From an uncultured Spirochaetales bacterium (GTDB lineage: Bacteria; UBP6; UBA1177), in the NCBI GenBank assembly GCA_902774115.1, contig CACYHH010000004.1, forward strand, positions 358,098-422,097: DNA of 64,000 bases. Reading direction: 5' to 3'. Shown in pieces: positions 1-9,066 of this stretch. Position 1 is the first letter of the stretch. Each line of letters starts with the position of its first letter. Below the pieces are notes generated by a model, which was given only the letters and a program-made list of their open reading frames with translations, ran no database searches and was not told where the DNA came from. The position numbers and the translations under genes were made by a program.

Positions 1-280
1 CTGTCTGCCACTGATGCGCAAGTTCCACCATTTTAGCAATTTCGTTATCAGTCAGACGCATGATTCCCTGAGTCTGTGTAACTCTGTGCAGATACAAACC
101 ATAGCTGTCCATTGCTTCAAGCAAAGCCTTCATTACTTTAGGTCCCTGAATGCCTGGGACTTCAAAACGATACTGTCCGCCGTCAGCGAATCTTTTTTCG
201 GAAGTCGGAAGATCATAGGCATCACCGCCAGGCAAACCGATAGATTTCAAAAATTCTCTTGTTTTTTCCATACTGTTCAT
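1..280 (-). CDS. Partial conserved protein, possibly a TIM-barrel (U32-like) enzyme; 3' end beyond the window
   Basis: Only the first 93 codons are present; the gene runs off the left edge. The ATG overlaps the stop of the decarboxylase gene as ATGA, so the two are translationally coupled. The N-terminus contains GLPGGDAYDLPTSEKRF and RFEVPGIQGPKVMKALLEA, then HRVTQTQGIMRLTDNEI. I have a vague memory of this start in a family of TIM-barrel, peptidase U32-like or aldolase-like proteins of unknown function, but that is weak. As the last visible gene of the phosphonopyruvate-decarboxylase/PrpD/ATP-grasp block it probably acts in the same pathway. The reading frame is secure; the function is not. 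Confidence 0.6.
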   Translation of the reverse strand, partial: MNSMEKTREFLKSIGLPGGDAYDLPTSEKRFADGGQYRFEVPGIQGPKVMKALLEAMDSYGLYLHRVTQTQGIMRLTDNEIAKMVELAHQWQT

Positions 281-1422
281 TGCATTTTCTCCTTCTTATT
301 TAAATCAGCAATAAATTCATCAATAGCCTCTCTGTGGTCAAAAACAATCGGAGGCAGCTTGCTGTTAAGCCCTTTGTGGATACGGCAGTCGATAAACGAA
401 GCCTTTCCGCAGTCTTTAAGTTTATTTATAGCTTCTATAAATTCCATTTTATTTTCTACAGCTTTTCCTACTGTTGCATAGCCGCAGGATTCCGCAATAC
501 TGGTAAAATCGAGCTTGTGTCCAGCTGACGGCTGTCCGCCGACCGATTCATGCGCTCCGTTGTTAAGAACGATATGCATGAAGTTGGGAGCATTCAGTTT
601 GCTTACCATCGTCATTGCACCCATGTGCATAATGCAGGCGGAATCACCGTCAAGGCATACTACTTGCCGTTCAGGTCTTGCAAGTGCCACTCCCAGCGCG
701 ACAGATGAAGCATGTCCCATTGAACCGACATTCAGGTAATCACGGGATTTTGATTCATTGCGTTTCTCACGCAAAAAGAAAAGTTCGCGTGTAGCCCTGC
801 CGGTCGTTGCGGAATAAATCGTATCTGACGGCATATTGTCAAGAACGACTTCAATGGCTTCCTCTCTGCTCATCGGATAGACATCATCGAGATTGTTGGC
901 CTTTTCCGAAGCGGCCATCACGCCTTTCGGAGAGATAAGACCGTAAGGCTGACGGTTTGCCAAACAGTAAGCAGCTGCTTTTTCGATAACGGCCTTAAAA
1001 TCATCGTTGTCGTCTGTCAGAATGCTGTAAGGAATATGCATAACATCCAGTAACTTAGGAGTTATTTCGCCTTGAAGTTTATGCTGCGGATGATTGGGTT
1101 CAGTATTTCCCTGACCGCGCCATCCTATCAAAAGAAGCATAGGAGCCGCATAAACATCCTTGTCGGCAAGCGATGCAAGAGGATTTATTGTGTTTCCCAT
1201 GCCGCTATTCTGCATATAAACAAGAGGAATTTCTTTTGTTGCGAAATAGTGACCGGCGGCAATGCCTACAGCGTTTCCCTCGTTTGCAGCGATAATTGTC
1301 CGCTCCGGGAAATTTGCCAGCGCATAGTTGCAGAAACCGTTCAGATAAGAATCGGGAACTCCAACAAAACAACTGACACCATGCTTGGAAAGTGTTTCAA
1401 AAACTATTTTCTGATCTAACAT
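277..1422 (-). CDS. Phosphonopyruvate decarboxylase-like ThDP enzyme
   Basis: 381 aa, the usual size for single-chain phosphonopyruvate decarboxylases (AepY/Ppd), which turn phosphonopyruvate into phosphonoacetaldehyde and CO2 using thiamine diphosphate and Mg2+. The N-terminal pyrimidine-binding domain carries the ThDP-activating glutamate (E48, in AANEGNAVGIAAG). The C-terminal domain has GDS at 259-261 and NN at 287-288 as the metal/diphosphate site, followed by the family signature HESVGGQ (291-297). Nine bases separate it from the upstream aldo/keto reductase, and its stop overlaps the next gene. No PEP mutase is visible, so phosphonate chemistry is not proven. A sulfopyruvate or another 2-oxoacid decarboxylase role is possible. 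Confidence 0.82.
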   Translation of the reverse strand: MLDQKIVFETLSKHGVSCFVGVPDSYLNGFCNYALANFPERTIIAANEGNAVGIAAGHYFATKEIPLVYMQNSGMGNTINPLASLADKDVYAAPMLLLIGWRGQGNTEPNHPQHKLQGEITPKLLDVMHIPYSILTDDNDDFKAVIEKAAAYCLANRQPYGLISPKGVMAASEKANNLDDVYPMSREEAIEVVLDNMPSDTIYSATTGRATRELFFLREKRNESKSRDYLNVGSMGHASSVALGVALARPERQVVCLDGDSACIMHMGAMTMVSKLNAPNFMHIVLNNGAHESVGGQPSAGHKLDFTSIAESCGYATVGKAVENKMEFIEAINKLKDCGKASFIDCRIHKGLNSKLPPIVFDHREAIDEFIADLNKKEKMQ

Positions 1423-1430
1423 GAATCCTC

Positions 1431-2381
1431 CTATTTCTTAGCCTTGAATAATGTAAAATATTCCGGGCTGTCAGCTTTTGTTATATTCCACGCCTCTTCG
1501 AACACTTTTATCAGTTCTTCAGGCAGCGGACCAGCATTCAGTCCATCCATATTCTGCTGCAAATGACTCAGTTTCGACGCACCGATTATAATCGCGTCTC
1601 CTCGCTCCGCATTAAGCATCGAGTGATATGCAAGCCAGCGGTAAGTCGCCTCAATGATAGTGATTCCACACTTTTCACATGCGGCTTTCAGCAAATTTAC
1701 CGCCTCAAAGAAACTCCTTTTCCAGTAGCGGTTCTGATAATTCGGACGATGCGTAAAACGTCCGTCAGTCGGGGCATCCTCGAATTTTTCATAACGCCCG
1801 GTCAAGAGTCCTCCGGCCATCGGATTATATGCATAGAAACGCATTCCGAAATTGTTCAGGCACGCATTGAGCTCAGTTTCCGCCTTTCTGGTAAGAGGAT
1901 TGTAGATGCCTTCAAATATCGTAGGTTTCACCCATCCGTTTTTGTCACAGATATGCCAGGAATCCGCCACCATCCATGCAGGGAAATTGGAAAGACCGAG
2001 TTCTTTGAATTTGCCTTGTCTACTGAGCTCGTCCATTGCCGAAAGAACCGATGAAACAGGTGTCGCAGGATCCGGGAAATGAAGATAGATCGTGTCAACA
2101 CTTGAAAGTCCAAGGCGTTCCAACGATTCATTTACCTGTTTGTATGCCGCCTCTCCGTCCAGTTTTCCGCTGATTCTCGGATTTACTTTTGTTGCGATTT
2201 TATATGGTTTTTCAAGAGTAGGAAGAACCTCGCCGATAAGCTTTTCACAGTTCCCTTCATTGTAGACATAAGCTGTATCAAGCTCGTCATATCCCGCATC
2301 TAAAAAAGTATTTATCAAAGAGCTGACATCAGGCGAAAAGACGCTTTCTCCGAATGTCATTGTGCCAAGAACAAGTTTCAT
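1431..2381 (-). CDS. Aldo/keto reductase (AKR7/YdjG-like)
   Basis: 316-aa NAD(P)H-dependent carbonyl reductase with a (beta/alpha)8 barrel. The catalytic tetrad is readable: D35, Y40, K65 (in KIATKVNP) and H101 (in YLHFPDP). The substrate-side sequence YNPMAGGLLTGRYE resembles aflatoxin-aldehyde/succinic-semialdehyde reductases (AKR7). Its start overlaps the stop of the upstream MmgE/PrpD gene (ATGA), and the ThDP decarboxylase follows at 9 bp. A reasonable inference is that it reduces the aldehyde released by that decarboxylase. The substrate cannot be read from sequence. Confidence 0.85.
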   Translation of the reverse strand: MKLVLGTMTFGESVFSPDVSSLINTFLDAGYDELDTAYVYNEGNCEKLIGEVLPTLEKPYKIATKVNPRISGKLDGEAAYKQVNESLERLGLSSVDTIYLHFPDPATPVSSVLSAMDELSRQGKFKELGLSNFPAWMVADSWHICDKNGWVKPTIFEGIYNPLTRKAETELNACLNNFGMRFYAYNPMAGGLLTGRYEKFEDAPTDGRFTHRPNYQNRYWKRSFFEAVNLLKAACEKCGITIIEATYRWLAYHSMLNAERGDAIIIGASKLSHLQQNMDGLNAGPLPEELIKVFEEAWNITKADSPEYFTLFKAKK

Positions 2382-3724
2382 AAAGCACCTCCTAAAACAG
2401 TCATCGGATTAACAAAAGTTCCGTCACCTTCAATGTTTTCAATGGCTTTCACAAGCAAATTCAATTCATGTTCGTCAGATTGTCCATCAGCACAAACACG
2501 GAGTTTTTCTATAATATCATCTCTATTTAAAGGATTTTCAGGATCGCCGCGCGGAACAAGGACAGTTTCTTCAATATTTTTTCCGTTTTCCGCAACAACT
2601 TCGACCCGTGTTCCACGAATTCCTTTTTCTCTGTTTTCCATTGTTTCGTCAGGAATCAAATTTATCTTGTCAATCAACGCAAGAATTTTCGGCGCAATCG
2701 TTGAGACATTCATATCAGAAATACCGTAAGTGCCGTTTGTCAAAGCGCAAGCCAATGTATATTGAATAGAAAATTTTGTTTCATCTTGATTCTTGGGGAT
2801 CTTGATCCCTGCAAGTTTGATCGCATTTGGATAAATATAAACATTTACTGCTTTTATCTGATCTACATTAACTTTCGCATGCAACAGAATTGCCGCATCT
2901 ATGCCGCAGTGTGTATGACGGCATGATGGATACATCTTAAAGTAACAGTCATGCAGCAGCAGGTGATCCATTCCGTTCAAATACTCTTTATGAACTTCAT
3001 CCGTAACAGCATGGAACCATCCGTTAGGGCCTTCCAGTGCCTCGGTCGGGCCCTGCATTCCTTTGCTGACCAGCGTGGCTGCAAGCACTCCGTTTTCAGC
3101 CGCTTTTGCCGGATTCAAAGGCTTGATCACAGGTCTCGAATCGCCGTAAGAAAGCAACCCCCCTGTTATCGTAGTAGCAAGCGCGATTGCGTCTTCAATT
3201 CCCTGGGCATCAAGATTATAAAGCCTTGAACATGCTGCCGCACATGCAAGTGTTCCGGTCATACCCGTTGAATGGAATCCGCGTTTTACCATACCTGGCA
3301 TCACTGAGGAAGAAATACGGATATAGGCCTCATATCCTGTTGCAAGCGCAACAAGAACATCGTTATTTGTACTTCCAAGTTTTTCAGCCAATGCAAATAC
3401 AGCAGGAATCACATGAACTCCGGCATGACCTGCAGCTTTTTTATTGCCGTCATCCAATTCAGCTCCATGCCCGTATACCGAATTCATAAAAGCGGCCGAC
3501 CTTGCAGGAAGTTTGCGTCCGTTCTTAAACACACTGCTGTCGTTTGAACCACCCTGAGCAAATACGATATTCTCTATTATACTGTTAAAATTCCTGTTTT
3601 GTTTGTATCCGGCAAAAGTCGCAGCAAAAAAATCTATAATCAATAATTTTAATTGTCTGATATCTTCCGCCTTTAAACTATTAATGGCTGATAGCTGAAA
3701 TGACAGTGTCTTGGTTTCGTTCAT
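2378..3724 (-). CDS. MmgE/PrpD family protein, copy 1
   Basis: 448 aa, full length for the MmgE/PrpD family (2-methylcitrate dehydratase, cis-aconitate decarboxylase, iminodisuccinate epimerase). Family hallmarks are visible: YGHGAELDDG, GFHSTGMTGTLACAAA, and MYPSCRHTHCGIDAA in the central active-site region. Members act on tricarboxylic or dicarboxylic acids, eliminating water, decarboxylating or epimerising. It lies between an ATP-grasp gene (25 bp upstream) and the aldo/keto reductase (4-bp overlap). A second, divergent PrpD homologue is two genes upstream, so the locus probably has two chemically distinct steps of this type. The reaction is unassigned. The Shine-Dalgarno is weak. Confidence 0.82.
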   Translation of the reverse strand: MNETKTLSFQLSAINSLKAEDIRQLKLLIIDFFAATFAGYKQNRNFNSIIENIVFAQGGSNDSSVFKNGRKLPARSAAFMNSVYGHGAELDDGNKKAAGHAGVHVIPAVFALAEKLGSTNNDVLVALATGYEAYIRISSSVMPGMVKRGFHSTGMTGTLACAAACSRLYNLDAQGIEDAIALATTITGGLLSYGDSRPVIKPLNPAKAAENGVLAATLVSKGMQGPTEALEGPNGWFHAVTDEVHKEYLNGMDHLLLHDCYFKMYPSCRHTHCGIDAAILLHAKVNVDQIKAVNVYIYPNAIKLAGIKIPKNQDETKFSIQYTLACALTNGTYGISDMNVSTIAPKILALIDKINLIPDETMENREKGIRGTRVEVVAENGKNIEETVLVPRGDPENPLNRDDIIEKLRVCADGQSDEHELNLLVKAIENIEGDGTFVNPMTVLGGAL

Positions 3725-3749
3725 AATAATTTATTCCATCCGAATTCAC

Positions 3750-4994
3750 TTAATTGTATGTAAGCAGAGCCGGATCCAGACTGGAGATCAGCATACTCTC
3801 TCCATTTTCGTCCAGCACATCAAAAACCGACTGAATTTCTTTTACAGAATCAACAACTCTTTCATCCGCATTTATAAGCATCCCGACTTCATAAACTCTT
3901 TGTCTTACATCTCCGCTTTTGGGAACTGTTTCTCCTGGTTTATATCTTCCGAACGAGCTGACGACTCTCGGATTTCCCATAATTTCCTGTATTCCGCGAA
4001 AATCAGCAATTTTTCCGCCACGGCAAGTAAAATCAAGCTGAATCGTATGCATATTATTCAGATTATACAAATCATCACCGATCTCTTTGTCGATTTTTCC
4101 TGTCAGTGCAAATTCCACAATAAGTTCCATAAAATCCACACCGGTTGCTTCTCTTAAAAAAAGTTCATAATCACCGCCCGGAAATCTTAATCCAGGATCA
4201 TAAAAACGGACTGTGTCTCCATCGACAAAACCCTGCATGAATACAGGTCCGAATTTAATTCCCAGCCTGCTTATAAAAGTTTTAACTCTCTGGTCGACCC
4301 TTTCCAAATAAAGTTTAGTATATTTTGACGGAGCAATACATCCGATACATTGCTTGTTCAATCCGTCCTCTCTTTTTCCGAGATACCTGTCACACACACG
4401 AGTCAAATGAGGAATGCCGTCAATAACAAAATATGTCATTGAAAAATCATGTTTACCTTCCATGTATTTTTCAATAACCACCTCTTTATTACTTGATTCG
4501 CTTTTTGCTTTTTCGATGGCCGCAACCAATTCTGTATAATTACCGCAGACGCTCTGTCCTCTCGATCCCCTGCTATCGACAGGCTTGACAAAAGCAGGAT
4601 ATTCGACATGTTCAATATCGTTTTCGCTGTATTCCGGAATTATATCTATTCCATTTTCCACACACATCTTTTTAAATGCATGTTTATCTGTCATTTTGTA
4701 AAACTGCTCTTTTGTTCCGTAACAAGGCAGTTCCAATTTTTCACATATCTCGCAATAGGGACGCTGGCATGGATCAAGCCAGCCGGAAATAACCGCATCG
4801 ATCCTCTCTTTCCTGCATTTTTCAACAATCGCATCAACATCCATAATATTCAGCATCCAGCTTTCATCCGCAATTTTCTTACCGGGTGAATCCGCAAGAT
4901 AATCTGTAACAATCGTATAACAGCCCATTCTTTTAGCAGTTTCAATCAACTTGCAGTGAACACTTGCTCCGCCAAGAATCAATATCTTTTTCAT
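3750..4994 (-). CDS. ATP-grasp carboxylate ligase-like protein, copy 1
   Basis: 414 aa with the ATP-grasp layout: an N-terminal pre-ATP-grasp Rossmann domain (MKKILILGGASVHCKLIETA), a linker with YKMTDKHAFKKMC, then the grasp domain (YPAFVKPVDSRGSRG as the phosphate loop, VVIEKYMEGK as the adenine clasp, and GFVDGDTVRFYDPGLRFPGG near the Mg2+ site). Such enzymes activate a carboxylate as acyl phosphate and couple it to an amine or thiol. The start follows AGGTGAAG. It belongs to a duplicated [ATP-grasp, PrpD] unit. Likely role (inference): joining an acid made in this pathway to an amino group, perhaps on a sugar or amino acid. Confidence 0.78.
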   Translation of the reverse strand: MKKILILGGASVHCKLIETAKRMGCYTIVTDYLADSPGKKIADESWMLNIMDVDAIVEKCRKERIDAVISGWLDPCQRPYCEICEKLELPCYGTKEQFYKMTDKHAFKKMCVENGIDIIPEYSENDIEHVEYPAFVKPVDSRGSRGQSVCGNYTELVAAIEKAKSESSNKEVVIEKYMEGKHDFSMTYFVIDGIPHLTRVCDRYLGKREDGLNKQCIGCIAPSKYTKLYLERVDQRVKTFISRLGIKFGPVFMQGFVDGDTVRFYDPGLRFPGGDYELFLREATGVDFMELIVEFALTGKIDKEIGDDLYNLNNMHTIQLDFTCRGGKIADFRGIQEIMGNPRVVSSFGRYKPGETVPKSGDVRQRVYEVGMLINADERVVDSVKEIQSVFDVLDENGESMLISSLDPALLTYN

Positions 4995-5013
4995 ACTTCA
5001 CCTAAAAAATGTT

Positions 5014-6363
5014 TTACAAATCTTTAACCAACTCTCTTGCCGTCAGATCGTTCTGATACACAGCATTAAATACTTTATCACTGACCGATGGATCAACACA
5101 GGCATAAGCCATCAATTCATCATAGCGCTCTCTGAATTCCTTGTCAGTCATGTGATTTTCCGGCTCGCCTTTGGGATAATCCACTCTCTCGGTGAACTTC
5201 CTGCCATCTGTCGTTCTGATTTCAACTATGGCAGTCTGTTCTTTCGGAAAAGAAGCGCTAAGGTTCTCATCAGCCAAAACTTTTACTTTTTTTGCAAGGG
5301 AAAGAACTTCGGGATTTTTTATCTCTTCCTCGCTGAATTCCTGTAAACCTGCCTTGCCGAAGATAAATCCCGCCGCTGTTGAATAAGGGATACTCATTTT
5401 CGCGCTGTAGCTGCCGTGAATATCAGTATGATCGTGACCTGACACAGCCAAATCATAAGTCTTTACAACTATTTCTTTAACTTCTTCAAGTTTCACAACA
5501 GAGCGCATGCGTATTGCGGCTTCAACCGAAGGATGTGTGTAACGGCAGGATGCATAAGGTTTTGTGTATGTTTTTTCAATAGCATAGGTGCCGTTCAAAA
5601 GGACAGGTTTGAGTTCAATATCATTTTTGCCTGTCATCATTTTCAAGAAACCTCTGGAATGTCCAAGAGGATCAGGATGGCCTTTAAATCCTGCCTTTGC
5701 AAGCTGTATTGAAGTAAGGGCGAGCATAGCGCTTTTTGCGACATTGTATGGTTTCAGTTCGCTTCCGTCATCAAGCACCATAAGCATGCCGCTTGCGGAA
5801 ACGCAGGACGTCGCGAAAGCCTGGAATCTTTCTTCATCAGTAAATCCAAGCATATATTCAGCCGCCAGAGTCGCACCGAGCACTCCGCAAGTGCCGGTTG
5901 CATGATATCCGAGCGCTTTGTGCATCGGCTGAATCGACACAGCCATTGTATATGACGCTTCATATCCGATAATCGCCGCTTTCAGCATCTTTTCGATGGA
6001 GAGATCATACTTTTGTGCAAGCGGCAGAAGCAGAGAAAATATCGGAGAGCCGAGATGAATAATGCCTGAATTTGTTCCGTCATCGTAGTCAAGCGCATGA
6101 CCATTCAAACCGTTCAGAAAAACCACTTCCTTCAGCGAGAGAGATTTTCCTGTTCCGATAGCCTTGAAGCTGCCGTTTTCTGGTTCCGCAAAAGAAAAAT
6201 ATTTTTCCAGCTTAGCTTTCTGGAATCTTGCACCCGCACAGGTTACAGACAAATAGTCAAGGAGACTTTGTTTTGCTCTTTTTATTACTCTCGGCGGTGT
6301 CTCTTTTTGCCAGACACCATGAAGCATATCAAAATATTCGGATGATTTATTCAATGCTCTCAC
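5014..6363 (-). CDS. MmgE/PrpD family protein, copy 2
   Basis: 449 aa. Family motifs are present: NGHALDYDDGTNSG, GYHATGTCGVLGATLAAEY, and PYASCRYTHPSVEAAIR. It is clearly divergent from copy 1, which argues for a separate reaction rather than redundancy. Its ATG overlaps the stop of the upstream ATP-grasp gene (ATGA), and the next ATP-grasp gene starts 19 bp downstream. Expected fold: an all-alpha domain plus a chorismate-mutase-like alpha+beta domain. Expected chemistry: dehydration, decarboxylation or epimerisation of a polycarboxylic acid. The substrate is unknown. Confidence 0.82.
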   Translation of the reverse strand: MRALNKSSEYFDMLHGVWQKETPPRVIKRAKQSLLDYLSVTCAGARFQKAKLEKYFSFAEPENGSFKAIGTGKSLSLKEVVFLNGLNGHALDYDDGTNSGIIHLGSPIFSLLLPLAQKYDLSIEKMLKAAIIGYEASYTMAVSIQPMHKALGYHATGTCGVLGATLAAEYMLGFTDEERFQAFATSCVSASGMLMVLDDGSELKPYNVAKSAMLALTSIQLAKAGFKGHPDPLGHSRGFLKMMTGKNDIELKPVLLNGTYAIEKTYTKPYASCRYTHPSVEAAIRMRSVVKLEEVKEIVVKTYDLAVSGHDHTDIHGSYSAKMSIPYSTAAGFIFGKAGLQEFSEEEIKNPEVLSLAKKVKVLADENLSASFPKEQTAIVEIRTTDGRKFTERVDYPKGEPENHMTDKEFRERYDELMAYACVDPSVSDKVFNAVYQNDLTARELVKDL

Positions 6364-7601
6364 TGAAACTCCGCTCTATCCAAATCAGTCAGCAAATCAT
6401 GCCGCGCGATATCCGTGCCGTTAGAATCTTCTACCCGTATATTCGCTCGTACTATGTTATGTTTGTTTATCAACTCATCGAGTGAATCTGCTGTCACTGT
6501 ATATCCTGCAACTCTGTCTCCGCTATTGTTGATGGTATCAAACTTTGCACCTTTCCATTTGAAAAGATAGTAGTCTTTCAAGTAGCCTTGTTCTTTCATC
6601 TCTTCAAAGTTCTCAAGGCGGTCGAATGTTCCCGGCTTGCAGTAAATAAAATCGTTGACAAAGTATTTTGTCGCAGGAGCTTTTACATCACATTCAGGAT
6701 GATTGCCCAAAGTTAAATCGACAACTGCATTTATTACATCAAAACCAGAAATATGTTTGATAAGGAGATACTTGATACCGCCGCCGGTGCGGGCACTGAA
6801 TTCAATTACATCAAGATTTCTGCCGTCTGTCAGCATCTGAACCAGCATCGGGGCGTTTTTAATCCCGAACGCATCTGCAATCTTCTGCCCGATTTGCTGA
6901 ATCTGAAATTCAAGCCCTTTGCTGCATGCCGGAGGAAATACAGCCCTGAAAATCACGAATTTATCTTTTTCAGCAATTTTATTGCTCTGGCTAAGAGAAA
7001 GCAGATTGGCCTTTCCGTCACTGATATAAAAATCAGCCGAAAGTTCCTTTCCTTCAATAAACTCTTCAATAATTGCGGTATCGGTTCTGCTCATTTTTGC
7101 AGCCGCCGAGAAAAATTCCTTCAATTCTTCAAGGTTGTCGCACCGTCTCACCCCTTTGGAGGAGTTGCAGTCCACTGGTTTGACAATCAGTGGATAACGG
7201 AAACCTTTGATTTTTTCTTCGTCAAATTCCTTGAGAATGGCATATTTCGATGTCGGAATCCCGTGATGCATGAACACATCTTTCATATACTGCTTGTTGG
7301 TGACATTCAAAGCAGTTTTATAATCAATATAGCACGGGAGCCCGAGCTCTTCAGACACTTTTGCGACAGTCAGCAAAGCCTGATCAGTGCACACCGTAAT
7401 CAGAAAATCGACTGCTTCTGAAACTGCCATTTCCCTAATCTTCGGGATATCCAGCGTGGATTCCTGATAATATTTGTCGGCATAAGGTTTTGCCACAGGT
7501 TCTGCGTTGTAGTCGGCAAGGACCACTTCAATATTCCGTTTTTTCAACTCTTGTATCAGTGCTATCTGCGGAAATCCTGCTGCAAGAACCAGTGCTTTCA
7601 T
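6360..7601 (-). CDS. ATP-grasp carboxylate ligase-like protein, copy 2
   Basis: 413 aa from the ATG at 7601; an upstream in-frame TTG at 7616 abuts the flippase stop and is less likely. The start MKALVLAAGFPQIALIQEL is a typical pre-ATP-grasp Rossmann strand. The grasp domain includes FRYPLIVKPVDCNSSKGV, AIIEEFIEGKELSADFYI and VIEFSARTGGGIKYLLIK. It resembles copy 1 in architecture but not closely in sequence. It is the first gene of the nonstandard block after the flippase and overlaps the PrpD gene by 4 bp. It probably forms an amide, peptide-like or ester bond with an acid made by its neighbours (inference). Confidence 0.78.
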   Translation of the reverse strand: MKALVLAAGFPQIALIQELKKRNIEVVLADYNAEPVAKPYADKYYQESTLDIPKIREMAVSEAVDFLITVCTDQALLTVAKVSEELGLPCYIDYKTALNVTNKQYMKDVFMHHGIPTSKYAILKEFDEEKIKGFRYPLIVKPVDCNSSKGVRRCDNLEELKEFFSAAAKMSRTDTAIIEEFIEGKELSADFYISDGKANLLSLSQSNKIAEKDKFVIFRAVFPPACSKGLEFQIQQIGQKIADAFGIKNAPMLVQMLTDGRNLDVIEFSARTGGGIKYLLIKHISGFDVINAVVDLTLGNHPECDVKAPATKYFVNDFIYCKPGTFDRLENFEEMKEQGYLKDYYLFKWKGAKFDTINNSGDRVAGYTVTADSLDELINKHNIVRANIRVEDSNGTDIARHDLLTDLDRAEFQ

Positions 7602-7617
7602 TTTGTTTATCTTCAAA

Positions 7618-9063
7618 TTATTTATGTCTCAAAAAACCTTTCAATATACTCAATAAATATTCAAAACTGTCAATTTTGAAGAGCTTCGATCCGGCGATAT
7701 ATAGCACTCCACCGAGCGGAATCTGAATCAAGAGTGTCGGTATATCACCAAGCCCGATGAAGCTGACGCAATAAATAACCACCCCCATCCCAAGCGAAAG
7801 CATTATCTGCGGGAGCATATCCTTGAACTGGTCAAGATAGCTGTATTTCAGCAACTTTTTGTTCGGCCATGAGTTGATAATTTGGCTGAACACCGATGTC
7901 ACAAGCGCACTGTAAGCCATCGCCAAAACACTGATCCACATTGTCGAAACAATCGCAATCAAACCGACAATCTTCTTCAATATTTCAAGTTTCAAAAAAA
8001 GATCGCTCCTTCCGACAGCTTTGATTGCATTGAGGTTTGCCGTATGGATCGGATAAAATGCGTAAGTAAAGCAGAAAATCCTCAAAAACGGCACACACGG
8101 CAACCATTTTTCAGTAAGAATGAGCCTAACAACCGGCTCCGCGCACACCGCAAGTCCTACCATGCACGGCATCATGAGATAAGTGCTCGTCTTTATCGCC
8201 CGCCTTGTCATAGCGCGGACACGCGACTTGTCATCCTGCTCCGCCGACATTGTGGGCAAAAGAACGCTGTCAATTGACGTGTTTATATTGGTGACAATAA
8301 AACGCGGGAAATGAGCAGCACGGTCATAGAAAGATAAATCCTCTGCTGTATAAAGTTTACCGATAATCATTTTACGCAAATTGTTGTAAGCAGTGTCTAT
8401 CAATGCAGAAACAAGCAGTTTCCAGCCGAATGAAAAGAGCCCTTTCAGCCTCTCAAGCGAGAACATGAGTTTCGGCCGCCACTTGACAGTAATCCACAAA
8501 ATCATAGCCGCTGAAGCCGAGTGGGTGAGCTGCTGCCCCACAACTGCCCAGACGCCGAAACCTTTATATGCCATCGTGATTCCGACAACTGCTGCAAGAA
8601 CGGTTCCGATCAAAGTCGAATAGAAAAACCGCTTGAACATTAGGTTGCGCGAGACATAAGCCTGCTGAATGTTTCTGACACCTGAAATTATGAGCATCAG
8701 GCTGAGGACTCGAACAATTGGAGTCAGGTCCGGCATACTATAAAAATCAGCAATGAAAGGTGCCGCAGCGAACATGAGCCCATAAAGCACGATGCACACC
8801 GTCATGTTGAAGTAGAAAACACTCGAAAAATCGAGGTCGTCGGCATTCTTCTTCTGGATCAGGGCATTTCCCATGCCGCTGTCGATAAAAACCTGAAGAA
8901 TATTGATGAAAACAGTGACTATCGCAATTATTCCGAATGCTTCCGGCGCAAGCAGGCGGGCAAGAACGATCTGAACAATAAACGCCACAGCCTGAGCTCC
9001 CGAGCGTTCCATGAAACGCCATAGCATATTGGAAAATGCTTTATTTTTGATGCTGGAGGTCAT
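7618..9063 (-). CDS. wzx: Wzx-type polysaccharide flippase (MOP superfamily)
   Basis: 481-aa multi-spanning membrane protein of the MOP/PST family, with about 12 to 14 hydrophobic segments. The N-terminus (SNMLWRFMERSGAQAVAFIVQIVLARLL in three overlapping parts) and the later SFGWKLLVSALIDTAYNNLR are typical of lipopolysaccharide O-antigen translocases. It would move undecaprenyl-PP-linked repeat units across the inner membrane. It sits beside the predicted polymerase and glycosyltransferases, as expected for a Wzx/Wzy-dependent system. The start is preceded by CAGGTGATGT, part of which is the stop of the upstream glycosyltransferase. Confidence 0.87.
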   Translation of the reverse strand: MTSSIKNKAFSNMLWRFMERSGAQAVAFIVQIVLARLLAPEAFGIIAIVTVFINILQVFIDSGMGNALIQKKNADDLDFSSVFYFNMTVCIVLYGLMFAAAPFIADFYSMPDLTPIVRVLSLMLIISGVRNIQQAYVSRNLMFKRFFYSTLIGTVLAAVVGITMAYKGFGVWAVVGQQLTHSASAAMILWITVKWRPKLMFSLERLKGLFSFGWKLLVSALIDTAYNNLRKMIIGKLYTAEDLSFYDRAAHFPRFIVTNINTSIDSVLLPTMSAEQDDKSRVRAMTRRAIKTSTYLMMPCMVGLAVCAEPVVRLILTEKWLPCVPFLRIFCFTYAFYPIHTANLNAIKAVGRSDLFLKLEILKKIVGLIAIVSTMWISVLAMAYSALVTSVFSQIINSWPNKKLLKYSYLDQFKDMLPQIMLSLGMGVVIYCVSFIGLGDIPTLLIQIPLGGVLYIAGSKLFKIDSFEYLLSILKGFLRHK

Positions 9064-9066
9064 ACA

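Noticed and set aside
277..1422. Acetolactate synthase or transketolase fragment
   Set aside because: The length is complete for the phosphonopyruvate/sulfopyruvate decarboxylase group and the HESVGGQ signature is specific.
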